Positions 13,501-25,500 of a DNA stretch of 64,000 nt are shown here, piece by piece. Within the stretch, counting starts at the first letter, position 1, and every line of letters starts with the position of its first letter. Origin of the DNA: Budorcas taxicolor (Eukaryota > Chordata > Mammalia > Artiodactyla > Bovidae); contig NC_068910.1 of NCBI RefSeq assembly GCF_023091745.1, forward strand, positions 7,228,272-7,292,271, read 5' to 3'. The position numbers were made by a program, and so were the translations under genes. Below the pieces are notes generated by a model that was given only the letters and a program-made list of their open reading frames with translations, was not told the DNA's origin and did not search any database.

Positions 13501-16500
13501 GCTCAACAATCAGAAAACGAAGATCATGGCATCTGGTCCCATCACTTCATGGGAAATAGATGGGGGAACAGTGGAAACAGTGGCAGACTTTATTTTGGGG
13601 GGCTCCAAAATCACTGCAGATGGTGACTGCAGCCATGAAATTAAAAAACGCTTACTCCTTGGAAGAAAAGTTATGACCAACCTAGACAGCATATTGAAAA
13701 GCAGAGACATTACTTTGCCAACAAAGGTCCGTCTAGTCAAGGCTATGGTTTTTCCAGTGGTCACGTATGGATATGAGACTTGGACTGTGAAGAAAGCTGA
13801 GCACCAAAGAATTGATGCTTTTGAACTGTGGTGTTGGAGAAGACTCTTGAGAGTCCGTTGGACTGCAAGGAGATCCAACCAATCCATTCTGAAGGAGATC
13901 AGCCCTGGGATTTCTTTGGAGGGAATGATGCTGAAGCTGAAACTCCAGTACTTTGGACACCTCATGCAAAGAGTTAACTCATTGGAAAAGACTGTTGCTG
14001 GGAGGGATTGAGGGCAGGAGGAGAAGGGGACGACTGAGGATGAGATGGCTGGATGGCATCACTGACGCGATGGACTGAGTCTGAGTGAACTCTGGGAGCT
14101 GGTGATGGACAGGGAGGCCTGGCGTGCTGCGATTCATGGGGTCGCAAAGAGTCAGACATGACTGAGAGACTGAACTGAACTGAACTGAACTGAAGGCTGT
14201 ATATTGTCACCCTGCTTATTTAACTTATATGCAGACCACATCATGAGAAAGCACAAGCTAGAATCAAGATTGCTGGGAGAGATATCAATAATCTCAGATA
14301 TGCAGATGACACCACCCTTATGGCAGAAAGTGAAGAACTAAAGAGCCTCTTGATGAAAGTGAAAGAGGAGAGTGAAAAAGTTGGCTTAAAGCTCAACATT
14401 CAGAAAACTAAGATCATGGCATCTGGTCCCATCACTTCATGGCAAATAGATGGAGAAACTGTGGAAACAGTGACAGTCTTTATTTTTCTGGGCTCCAAAA
14501 TCACTGCAGATGGTGACTGCAGCCATGAAGTTAAAAGACGCTTACTCCTTGGAAGAAAAGTTAGAACCACCCTAGACACCATATTAAAAAGCAGAGACAT
14601 TACTTGCCAACAAAGGTCCATCTAGTCAAAGCTATGGTTTTTCCAGTAGTCATGTATCAATGTGAGAGTTGGACTATAAAGAAGGCTGAGTGTCAAAGAA
14701 TTGATGTTTTTGAACTGTGGTGTTGGAGAAGACTCTTGAGAGTCCCTTGGGCTGCAAGGAGATCCAACCAGTCCATTCTGAAGGAGATCAGTCCTGAATA
14801 TTCATTGGAAGGACTGATGCTGAAGCTAAAACTCCTGTACTTTGGCCACCTGATGTGAAGAGCTGACTCATCTGAAAAGTCCCTGATGCTGGCAAAGATT
14901 GAGGGCAGGAGGAGAAGGGGACGCCAGAGGATGAGATGGTTGGATGGCATCACTGACTCAATGGGCATGAATCTGAGTAGACTCCAGGAGTTGCTGATGG
15001 GACAGGGAGGCCTGGCGTGCTGCAGTCCACGGGGTCTCAGCATCAGACACAACTGAGCGACTGAACTGAACTGAACTGAACTGATAGTAAAAAAAAAAAA
15101 AAAAGGTCTTGTCCAATATGAACAGGTTTCAAGAATCTGAGAGTAGGCAGAGGCGTCTATTGTGGAAAAGAGGTCTCATAAGCTGGAGATCGTGTTGCAC
15201 CACTCACTCTGACAGGATGCCCCACTGATGCTAGGTCATTTCATTATTTTACGTTCCAGAATTCTGCCCTTGCACCCCGGTGACCTGGATTGTGCCCTTA
15301 ATCTTTTTTCACTTTCTAGACCTCAACTGCTCAGTGAGAGGACAATACTCAGTCTCGCTAAGGGAGATGCTAATGAGAAGATAGTTAGGGTTTGCCATCT
15401 CTGCTCAAATGTAATCTTAAAAAAGTCTGTTGTTTACAGTACTCACATTACAAACGTAAATTCTACTGGTCTCCCTACTTCCGTCCCTGCAGAGTCATTC
15501 TTCACATGGCAACCAGAGTGACTCTGTTTCTAACGTAAGTTAGGTCAAGTCATGCTTCTAACCCAAATCTAATTTAAAGCTCCTAGTTCCCTCAGATTAA
15601 AAGTCCTTACGATGGCCCAGAAGGCCTGGTGCGACGTGGGTCCTGTCTCCTCCTCATCCAGTCTCTCTCCTGCTTTCTGCTCCAGCCACCATCCTGCCCC
15701 AGGGTTTGTGCACCGACTGTTCCCTCCGCCTGAATGGTGTTCCCTCACATTTCTGCATGGCAACTCCTTCAAGTCTTACCTTCTTAGTGTTTTCTATTTA
15801 AAATTATCTTTTCTTTTCCACAGTAAGCACCACCTTGTAACATACACAGGGCACAGAAGTACAGGAAGAATGGCTACAAGAGGGCAGGGAAGCCTTCCAG
15901 GGTGATGGGACTGTTCTATATCTACACTCTGGTCCCATGGAGGGGACAGTCATTTTTCTTTTCTGGATCAAGGTTTCCTCTTTGGCAGAACAGGGAGTGG
16001 AGCTGGCTGGGCACGGGGGCCTGAGACTGTATAAGCCTCTGGCCGAGCAGGACGTGTGGGCTGCCAGACAATCAGTGACTACACCGTATCATCTGTCTAA
16101 ATCCAAGCACTGTGCACTATAAACGGGAAATCTTACTGTATATAAATCTTACCAAAAAAACGAAGAAGAAGAAAGGGAAAAAGAAAAAGCAGCGCACGCC
16201 CGAAAGCCACTGTGGGTGCCCAGTCCGAGCACAGGGGTGTTTTCCGAGGGGCGTGGAAAGGCCAGGCCTCCTCTGGCGCTCCTCCTCTCCTCCCCAATTG
16301 TGACCTCCAGCTCCCGCCACCCCAGCAAGGCCAGCTAGGGCCCACGACTTACATCAGTTCTCCCGACTTCAGCAAGCAGATTTCAGAATCCTGCCCCACG
16401 GGCATGTCTTCAGCATCCTCAGGGGTGAGCGAGGTGGACGTGGTGTCCCTGAAATGTCACAAACACAGCCAGCTAGCTGTCAGCACATAGGCCCGCAGTC

Positions 16501-19500
16501 TTGCTGGAGTCCAGTAGCTATGCCCAGAACACGCAGGGAGCCCTTCCGATCACGGACGCCGGGACAGAGCCCACAGACCCTGTGTCTGGGGAGCCACGGG
16601 GGCCAGGCTAGGGTGGGCAGGACGGCGAGGTGCGGGGGGACAGCAGGGCCGCAGAGATCTCCCCAGTGTCCGCCCAGCACAAATGGGCTGCCCTCCTCTC
16701 CCACGCCAGCAGACTTACAGCTGTGGGGAGAGCGCCCAGCACCACGGATGCCAACTTCACAGCGCCTATCCCTGACTCCACGAGCCTGCTCTGGGCCTTC
16801 CCCGAGGAACACGGACAGGGTGAAAGGGCAGGAAGTCGCACGGGCCGAGAGGGAGGTGGTGGAGGCCCCCTCATATAAGGGGGGCAGACCCATGCCACAT
16901 CTCTTCCCTCCCATCATGGTCTGCTGTCCAGAGAACCAGCTGCTGGAGCTGCCTGGCAGGAAAGCGGTTCCCAAAGTGTGCTCTGTGGAACACCAGTGCC
17001 TGGGGAGGGGAACCCCATACTCTTTCTCCGAAACTCAAGGCATTTTTACACAGTAAATTCAAGGCTCTGAAATGTCCTGCAGTAAAAGAACCTCCTAAAT
17101 TTTAAATTTAGTGTTCCCACAGAACGTTTTTAAACCCTACTGAGTTGCTGCTCCTTGGCGCATACTGTCTAAGATGCCAGGGGCCACAGGTCACGGACGG
17201 GGACACCGAGGCCTCACTGGCTCTCACGCGGCTCTGGGGGCAGGAATGTCTGTGACACACAGTGCACTGCAGTAACCACGACACCCTGGGAGTCTGGGAG
17301 TCTGGGAGGGGTGCCCGGTGCCTCCCCCAGGGGCTGACACACACGGCAGCCGCCGCCCGCTCCCACCCTCCGCGCTCCTGCACCGCATACTCGTCCCCAC
17401 CCCAGTCACAGCCCCGGTCACGCTGGGCCTTGCCCATCTGCAGGGGTCTCATCTCCCCCTGGCCCACAAGATCTTGCAGACAGGGGCTGCAGCGGGACTG
17501 TCCCTGCCCCAAAGGACAGGCCACGGCCGTCTACAGGAATCAAAGCACATCCATGATACTTGCAAAGAAATACACGTGGGGGAGTGAATCGTCAGTGTGT
17601 AAATTCAGGATGAGAGGGCACAGGAAAAACTGACGAAGTCAAGAGAAGAATCAGGGACAGATCCCGAAGAAGGAAGTCTCCAAGTGGCTCAGGGGTGGCG
17701 GGCGCTGGGTTGGCAGAGCCACACCTGAGGCCAACCCGCAGCCCCTTCACCTTGAACGAGATCCTCTCACATGAAGCAGACTGCAGCCTGCCAGCTTACA
17801 CAGCCTCTCTCTCTGGAGGACAGCCCGGCACAAGAGGGGCCTCTCCTCTCAGGAGACCTCTGCACAAGAGACCTGGCTTCCTTCAGATAGCTGGACGCCA
17901 CACCTGCCCCCCACAAGGCTGGGCCGCTGCTCGCCCCACTATACGGCCCCAACTCCCCTCCCCGCTCCTGTCTACTGCTGGGGGGCTGAGCCCACTGACT
18001 GCGGCAGGCTGCCCAGGGCGCTGCTGTGAGGGTGCAGGTGGTGGCTGGCATGGAGGGGGCCTCCAGGGCTCCCGAGATAATCAGACAGCCATTAGCGCCC
18101 AGGTGTCTGGCCGGGGATGTTTGTGCCGTCTCCATCAACCCATGATAGGTGGGAGAGCCTGTCCACAGACACCCTGCCCTTGGGTCCGAGTGCCCTGAGG
18201 TCCAAGCAGTGGGCGCCCTCTGGCTGGGGCGAGGAGTGGATCCAGAGGGAGTATGGCTTGTGTGTGTGTGTGAGAGAGGGGGGCACGCAGGTGGAAGGGG
18301 TAGGCATCACTCAAGGCGGTTCCAGTCTTGGCTTTATGACCAACTCTGACTCTGGGTGAGCCACTTCCTTCTCCATGTTTTCCTCTCTAAAAGGGAGGAG
18401 ATGGAACCAGCTGGACCCCAGTTCTGCCGGCCTACAAAGGCTGTAAGTTTCAAAGGACTTGGAGAAGGCATTCCACTGGCCGGGAGGAGCCAGGCTCAAC
18501 CTGGCGGGCACTGTTTCCAGGGAAGGAGCAGCAAGAACATGTCCTGAAGTGTCTGCTGCCACCAAGGGCAAACCTGTCACTCCTTTTCCTCCTTGGCCCA
18601 GCCCACCTCTGACCTCCTCCCTGTCCAACACCTCCTTCCTGTTCACCTTTCAACCACTGGCTTCCAGATTCCTACACTGCCATCACAGAATGTTAGTGTA
18701 AGAAGCAGCTCTAAGAATCATCCAGTCCAACTTCCACTTAATAGCTGGGGAAGCAGAGGGACAGGGGAGAGGAGCTGGGAGTCCCAGCGCCAGTCAGCCT
18801 GTCTCATTTCATTGGCTCTCAACCTTGTCCAAAGTGAAGCACCATAAATGAGAGATAAATAACATGTGAAATGAATGCTGGAAACTGTGGTTCGTTCCCT
18901 CAGTTTTCCTGCATTAAGAATAAAAGACATCAGAGGACTTCCCCAAGGGGCTAAGACTTCACCTTCTGATGCAGGAGGCACGGGTTCAACCCCTAATTGG
19001 GGAACTAAGATCCCACATGCCATGTAATAATGGTGCTAGGAAAAAATCTGAATACCCCAATGCAAAAGGGCAGTGTCAACAACTGATCATACTCTGCACC
19101 ACAGACAAGAGATTAACTCAGAAATGGATCACAGACCTAAATGTAAAAACGAGAAAATAACGTTTAAAATAGAAAAAGCCAAACAATTAAAAAAATAATA
19201 ATAAGTGAATAAATAAAAGACACCGGGACTTCCCTGGTGGTCCAGCGGTAGCGACTCTCTGCTCCCACTGCAGGAGGCACAGGTTCAGTCCCTGGCTGGG
19301 GAACTAAGATCCCACAAGCCGTGGGGTGCGATAAAAAAAAAAGTCTTCATCTATTATTTCTTCTCCTCCTCCATCTCCTCACCTCTCTGACCATCATGAC
19401 ACAGACAACCTGATTACTTGCATGTATTACCAGAGTAGATCCCACGACCCTTGCCAGTCCTGGCTGAGGCCCCGTGTCGGGGAGCTCTGTGACGGGCGGG

Positions 19501-22500
19501 GGAGGGGTGGGTGGGGGAGGGGGGAGTGTGCATGGGTGGGTGATGCAGTCTCAAAGGCGATGGTTAGGGACACAGACCTTCCTTTCAATGGCTCTTCAAA
19601 CTGTGGGTTACAACCCAATCAGTGAGCTGTGAATCAGCTGAGTAAGTTATGATGCATATTAAAAATAAAATAGAAAATGTCAACACATTTTTGCATCACA
19701 TTGCATGAAGTAAGGATAAGCATTATTGTTTTTAAGAGGCTCTTGTTTGACTTTATGTCTACACAGATACACACCTGGGTAGTCATGTAAATTTCTGCCT
19801 GTGGGACGCAGCAGAAAATGTTCAAGCAACTCTGCTGGAAGATATCAAGGGATTTTGAAGTTTGAGAAGGACAGGGAACAAATGCAAGGCCACTAGGGGG
19901 CACCCTCTCTCCTTTTGTTGCCACTGAGATGTTTCAGAAAAGCTCACTGTCCACAGGTGACTTTCCTCCTCCCCTTGCTCTGGCCGTGGGAACCGACTAC
20001 TAGCTATGGTGGCCTCTTGTGGCTGATGGCATGTCACCCCATCCTGTCCATCTGCGTTTCCGCCCCTGAGCCTGCGGTCAGTCGAGAGGAACCTGTACTG
20101 AGGCACATGTATCTGTCACCTTGCCCTCTTAGGGGTGGTCATCTTGGCCACCCCTGCCACATTTGGCCTCGGCACCTGCCTTGCACACAGCCAACGTGGT
20201 TTCTGTCCCTAATGTCCTCAAGGACGTGAGCAAGGCTCACTCCACTTCAGAAGCAAGCAAGAATGAACTGGTGACCACAGGCAAAGACGCTGAGGAAGTC
20301 TCCAGCAAGGTGGCCCAGGGTCCACGCCTGCTTGGACGAGGGGTCACAGTGGGGCTCTGTCCAGCTCAGTATCTGCAGCTGGAATCTATAGTATTTTCCT
20401 GTCACAAATCAGAATGCCTCAACCACTTGCTTCTTTAACTTCAATCCTGCCAATTGCCCGAGGAGCAGACTCCTGGCCACTCAGGTTGTCTGGGGAAGGC
20501 ATGGAGCCTAGAGAGCCTCCTGGCCTGTGTGTCCTGCTGACAGCCTTCTTCAGGGGGCCCCACCTGCCCCTCTGCCAGGCCAGGCCAGCAGTTAGGAGTG
20601 CTGCTCTGCCTGTTACCCGGGGCCTCCTGTGAACTGGAGAGGCCTCTGCTTTACAACTGCTCTGCCCAGTAGAGTACAGTGCAGAACCACTGGCCTCATG
20701 TGGCTGCTTAAATTCATCAGAATTAAAACAAAACTCAAAGCTTGGCTCCATGGTTCCGGTGGCCACACTCCAAGTGCCTGATACCTACACTTGCCTGTTG
20801 GTCACACGGCCACAGGGCACACCCAGCATTCCAGAAGGCTCTGCCGAACAGCTCGGGTCTAGATGGAGAGGCTAAGCCACACGGTGGGCCACATTCACTG
20901 TGGGGCTTGGGCGCATCTTTTTACTTGACTTTTAAATTCTTACCAGTTTTTCTTTGGGTTTTGGCTTCCTTTTTGCTGAAAAACCAAGTGAAGAAGGGTG
21001 CTTCTGGTTTTGATGTCTGATTACTTGGTAAATATGCAGACCCACATCCCTGTCCTCACCACTGACCCGCCGCCTGTGGCCCTCTGGGTAGGCTGCTTTT
21101 CTGAGGGTCTTTCCACTCATCTTCCACAGCCCCCACCACCCACCACCGCCTGGCAGTTACTCCTCTCCCGGCAGCCACTGCCGCATCCCTGGTCCCAGAG
21201 CTGCTGCCGGAACCAGGGCTCTGGCTCCAGAGTGTCAGGCATTCAGAAAAAGGGAATGGGTCAAGAGTCTGACCCCAAGAGAGCCTGCGGTGGGCACAGC
21301 TGCCACGGCCCTTTTATTGTTCCCTGATTCTGCTCAAGAACTGTTTGCATGATCTGGGGGAAAACCCAAGACATATGATTGGGTATTTGCCGTCAAGAAG
21401 TTCACTTTTGTTTCAAAGACAAGCAACCGACACTCCAAATTGGAAGACAACAGAAATAAAATTCTGGCCCTCAAACTGGGGGCGGGGGGGGGGCGGTGGT
21501 GCTCTGACTTAGTTGTGAGTTTGAACTCTCCACTGGAGAATGCTTATGACAAGTAGAGTCTCGCTCTCTCTGAGATACATAGCTCTCCTCCCTCCCAGGC
21601 ATGGGCGCGGTCACAGAGGGCACCGGGCTGCTGCTTCTCCCCAGGGAGGACGTGCTGAGGGGGATAAGCACTGCCAAGTCAGTGTGTCTGACCAGGTTCA
21701 GGCCCTTCTGTCATCACCCCGTGAACTGGGCCTAAGTGACACGGTTGGCTTGTCGCTGGGAGGAACTCATCTCTCAAAGCTCCAAAATGTGGGGCTGGCT
21801 CCCTGTGAAGGGATGTCTTGTTGAGAGAGACAGGTCCTTCAGGATTTGGTTCAGCCTGTTCACTGGTGACCCTAGCTGTGAGAAGCAGGGCGGTGAGCAC
21901 CACCTGAGTGGAGTGGGTTTAGGAGGCAGGGTGACATCAGGCCCTCTGGCAGACCCATCTCTAGAAGCCATCTGGCCCACTGGCCTGGTGATGACAGACA
22001 CCTGGCCTTGCATCCTGGCAATGGCAGTTACTGGCTGTGAGTCCATGAGGGTTGTTCTCTGGCTATGGTCCTCTGTATTCCCATCTATAAAATGGGATAA
22101 TACCTACTTGCACAGTTGCTATAGGGATCAGGGCTGTCATGTATGTTGGAGGTGTACACACACAGAACCCAGGCCATAGCATCAACTTTGCACTGGTCCA
22201 GACCCAAACTGCTCCAAAGGAACATACGACTAGTGGATGAAATAATTTTAGGGTATAAATGCCACCATCTTCAGTGGACTACCAATGCCAGACCTGCGCA
22301 TGGCTCCCCTTTGGTTTACAAATTAAAACCCTCTCAGATCCTGGTAAAAGGGTAAGACCCCAGCCAGGCTGTGGGGGTTGTGCAGCATCGGAGCCACCGC
22401 TTTGTCTCTCGGACCCCCAAGTTACACGGGTGTGGGCTGGGTCATGTGGATTCTGACCTGCAAGACGGGGAAGGGCTGGGCCTCCTAACATCACCAACTG

Positions 22501-25500
22501 AGGACTCTTCACAATCACTCAACGGAAACCCGGACCACATCAGAGACAAAGGCAGACCTTGCTGCTGTGAGCAACCTCGTCTGGTTAACAAACTGAAAGA
22601 GCAGCTCTACCGGTGAGTCATTTATCTTTTCTTTATAGTTAAAAGAGGGGCTAACCCCACGTTTTGGGGGGGATTCTCAGAGTCCTGCTGCAGCGTGGTA
22701 CAGTCAAGTGCCTGGGTTTTCAAGCTCAACTGCTCTTGGCTCAAACTCCAACTCAGCCACTTGCTGCCAGAGGGCTAGAGTAGAGGACCGTGACTTAATC
22801 TGTTTCTGTAATACGACGCTGGTAACATGATGTGCCTACAGTGTGGGAGACCTGGGTTCAATCCCTGGGTCGGGAAGATCCTCTGGAGAAGGAAATGGCT
22901 GCCCACCCCAGTGCCTGGAGCATCCCGTGGACGGAGGAGCCTGGTAGGCTACAGTCCAGGGGGTCACAAAGAGTCGGACACGACTGAGAGACTAAACTAA
23001 AAAACTAAACACGCTGCTGATATGAATGGCAGAATCACACCTTCCCTAGGAGATAAGGAGACGCTAGCTACCCATGTTGTTCACTGACTAATCTCTTTTT
23101 CCTTTTTTTTTTCGTTTCTTTCCCATTTTATAGGACCGTTGTTATCTTAGCTCATGGTTTACTTTCTTTTCTCCATGTACATCAATACACAACTGTAATA
23201 GCTTTTGAAAATACAGAAAATTTTAAATGAGGAAGGGAAATAAGTCACTACTAATTCTACCAGTCAGGGGTGAACTGCTGATAAAATGTAATTTCTGTTT
23301 GTTTTAAAAAAAATTTTGTCCAAACCATAGAGCTTATCGTAGGTTCTTAAACAAGGCCCATAGAGTATGGAACAGGGGGGTTTAGAGTTCATGAATCCCT
23401 GCAATTGCAGGCATGTATGTACATCATCACTGAGGGAAATGATGTGCAGCTTTTAGGAGACTCTCAAAGCGGTTTCTGATCAAAGCACGTTGAGATCATC
23501 ATCAATTTCACATGCACTTTGTCATCTATTCGCTGTAATAGTAACAGCCAAATAGTATTTGGCATATCTACTTTGTGCTTACATTGTTTTGAGGAATTTA
23601 AATGTATTTGGGGGGGGGCAGAAATTGGGAGACTGCGATTGACACGTACACACTCCTATATAGCTGTATAGCACAGGGAATTCTACTCAATACCCTGTAA
23701 TGGCCCATACGGGGAGAGAATCTAGAAAGAAAGAGTAGGCATCCGTACATGTATAACTCACTCACTTTGCTGCACAGCTGAATCTAACCCCACACAGTCA
23801 ATCAACTATGCTCCAATAAAAACAATGCTTAACACACTGTATTTCCCAAAGTCAAGGGTGCTTCCTAAATGTTTCAATCATATTCTATTTTATGCCTAGA
23901 TTATATTTTCTTTATTTATTATCACATATTTACTATTTCCAAAGTTGGATATATTATTATTTTTAAAATTTTCACAAATCAACCTAGGACTCTGGTTAGA
24001 GAAAATAAAGAAATGAGTACTTTTAACATTTCTAGAAGGGAAAGTAATTTTTAATACTCCATCTGCACATAACTGTGCATTCCCAATCTGTTAAATACTG
24101 TCTAAATTTACCAACTGTTACAAATGAATTTGCATGGGTCCTCTGAGGCAACTGCAATGCCAGTGCAATGCATTTTTTACAGGGAAGAGTAAGTCAAGCG
24201 GTAATGGAGATGTGACGTTACTTTCAATGTCATGTTCTAAATGATAAATGTTTTTGCCCCCATGTGAAGCAGTAACACAGACACATGATCGTTGGACCCA
24301 ACTTAACCTACAGCCCAGAGACGGCGGGGCACAATGCTGCCGGGCTGGCCTTTCACTCTTAGAGCCAACGGTTTGTGGTCCAGGAGGAGGGACTTAGCAC
24401 TAAGCAGTCCTAGCCCAAAGGCAAGGTCCTTTCTGCTGCTTTGACCCCATGGACAACCAAGGTGGTAGCACGAAGATGGACATCCCTTCTAGTCAGGACC
24501 CAGCATGGGGAAAAGTCGAGTCTCTGAGGAGGCCAAAAGGAGAAACTGTCTCTCTTGCAGCCTCTCCTCTGGCCGGTTGATATTCTGCCTTTGCTGGACG
24601 AAGGCCTGTCCTTCCTAAAGCTCTCCTTGAGGTGCCAGTGGGTTATGGCACGAGTCACTGCAGGAGCCCCTGCGAGCTCAGTGTCCGCGGGTCACTGACC
24701 TGCAGGGGACCGACCTGACTCCCCAAGGCTGATGCTGCCAAAGCTGCCCCTGCTCCTGCACCAGACTACGTCACCCCTGGGGCTGGTCCGTGGTCCCCAG
24801 CGGGGTCCCAGGGCCCAGAGCAGGGTCCCAGGTGGTGACTATCTTGAAGGGCTAGGACCCCCAGGCAAGAAAGACAGCTATTTGGTTTCTGCTATAAGCA
24901 GCCCCACTGCAAGGCTGGCCACCGGCCCTGTTTGTGGCTGCCCATCCCCCTGACATCCCATTTCCATCAGCTCTTCTGTTTGTTAAAGGAGACCCCTCAG
25001 CCCTACACAGTTGGTTATAAAAGCAAGAGCAATGTTCCCTTCTCAGGTAATCTACCCTGAAGAGATTCCTAGAGATCAAAGAGGCCCTGAGGGTGAAATA
25101 TCATACACAGACAAGCAAGGGGAAGGCTGGGGTTGGGCGTGAGGAGAACCACCCAGTTCCCTGGGCAGGAAGCCACTCAGCCAAAGCACCGGGCAGCCTG
25201 GCTGTTCCCCGACCTGTCTCCCCATCACAGGAAGATGAGGCAGGATGAACAGGCCACCTGGGGCAGAAAGGACCAAACTCCTCTTGCTTTCCAGGCCCAG
25301 CAAGGTGGACCCCCCTCTAAAGGGGATATTGCCATAGCTTCACAATTCCAGGTCCAGGGGTCAACCTCACAAAACATGGGGCACAGGCTGGGTGGGTACC
25401 TGCTGTGAGGCCCAGGCAGATGAAGACAGCCTCCCCACTGAAGACCAGCGCAGTCCTTCCAAAAGGACATGGTCCCCATTTCACCATGTGATGACCTCTA

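Larger units (their letters stand above)
11298..16352 (-). other. FYCO1: FYCO1 intron
   Basis: A 5.1-kb intron between GOLD exons. It holds nested BovB elements (12770-15085), an L2 (about 15485-15835) and MIR tail fragments near 12340-12575. Sequence at 11500-11600 resembles an L2/MIR end only weakly. No other gene seen. Confidence 0.7.

Noticed and set aside
12782..14011. 409-codon frame as a host gene
   Set aside because: It is BovB reverse transcriptase sequence spanning two nested copies; the endonuclease is missing and the start is within a truncated element.
14160..14192. Short direct repeats (CTGAA)n that might look array-like
   Set aside because: This is the usual BovB 3' tail; there are no spacers and nothing CRISPR-like.
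16454..17056. 200-codon plus-strand open frame beside the 16353-16448 exon
   Set aside because: No recognisable domain, no splice logic, overlaps FYCO1 intron, and composition is typical of GC-rich noncoding sequence.
24110..24240. Octamer-like atttgcat and other motifs as a CXCR6 enhancer or promoter
   Set aside because: Single short motifs occur by chance in intron of this size; no clustering, CpG island or TATA arrangement supports a regulatory call.
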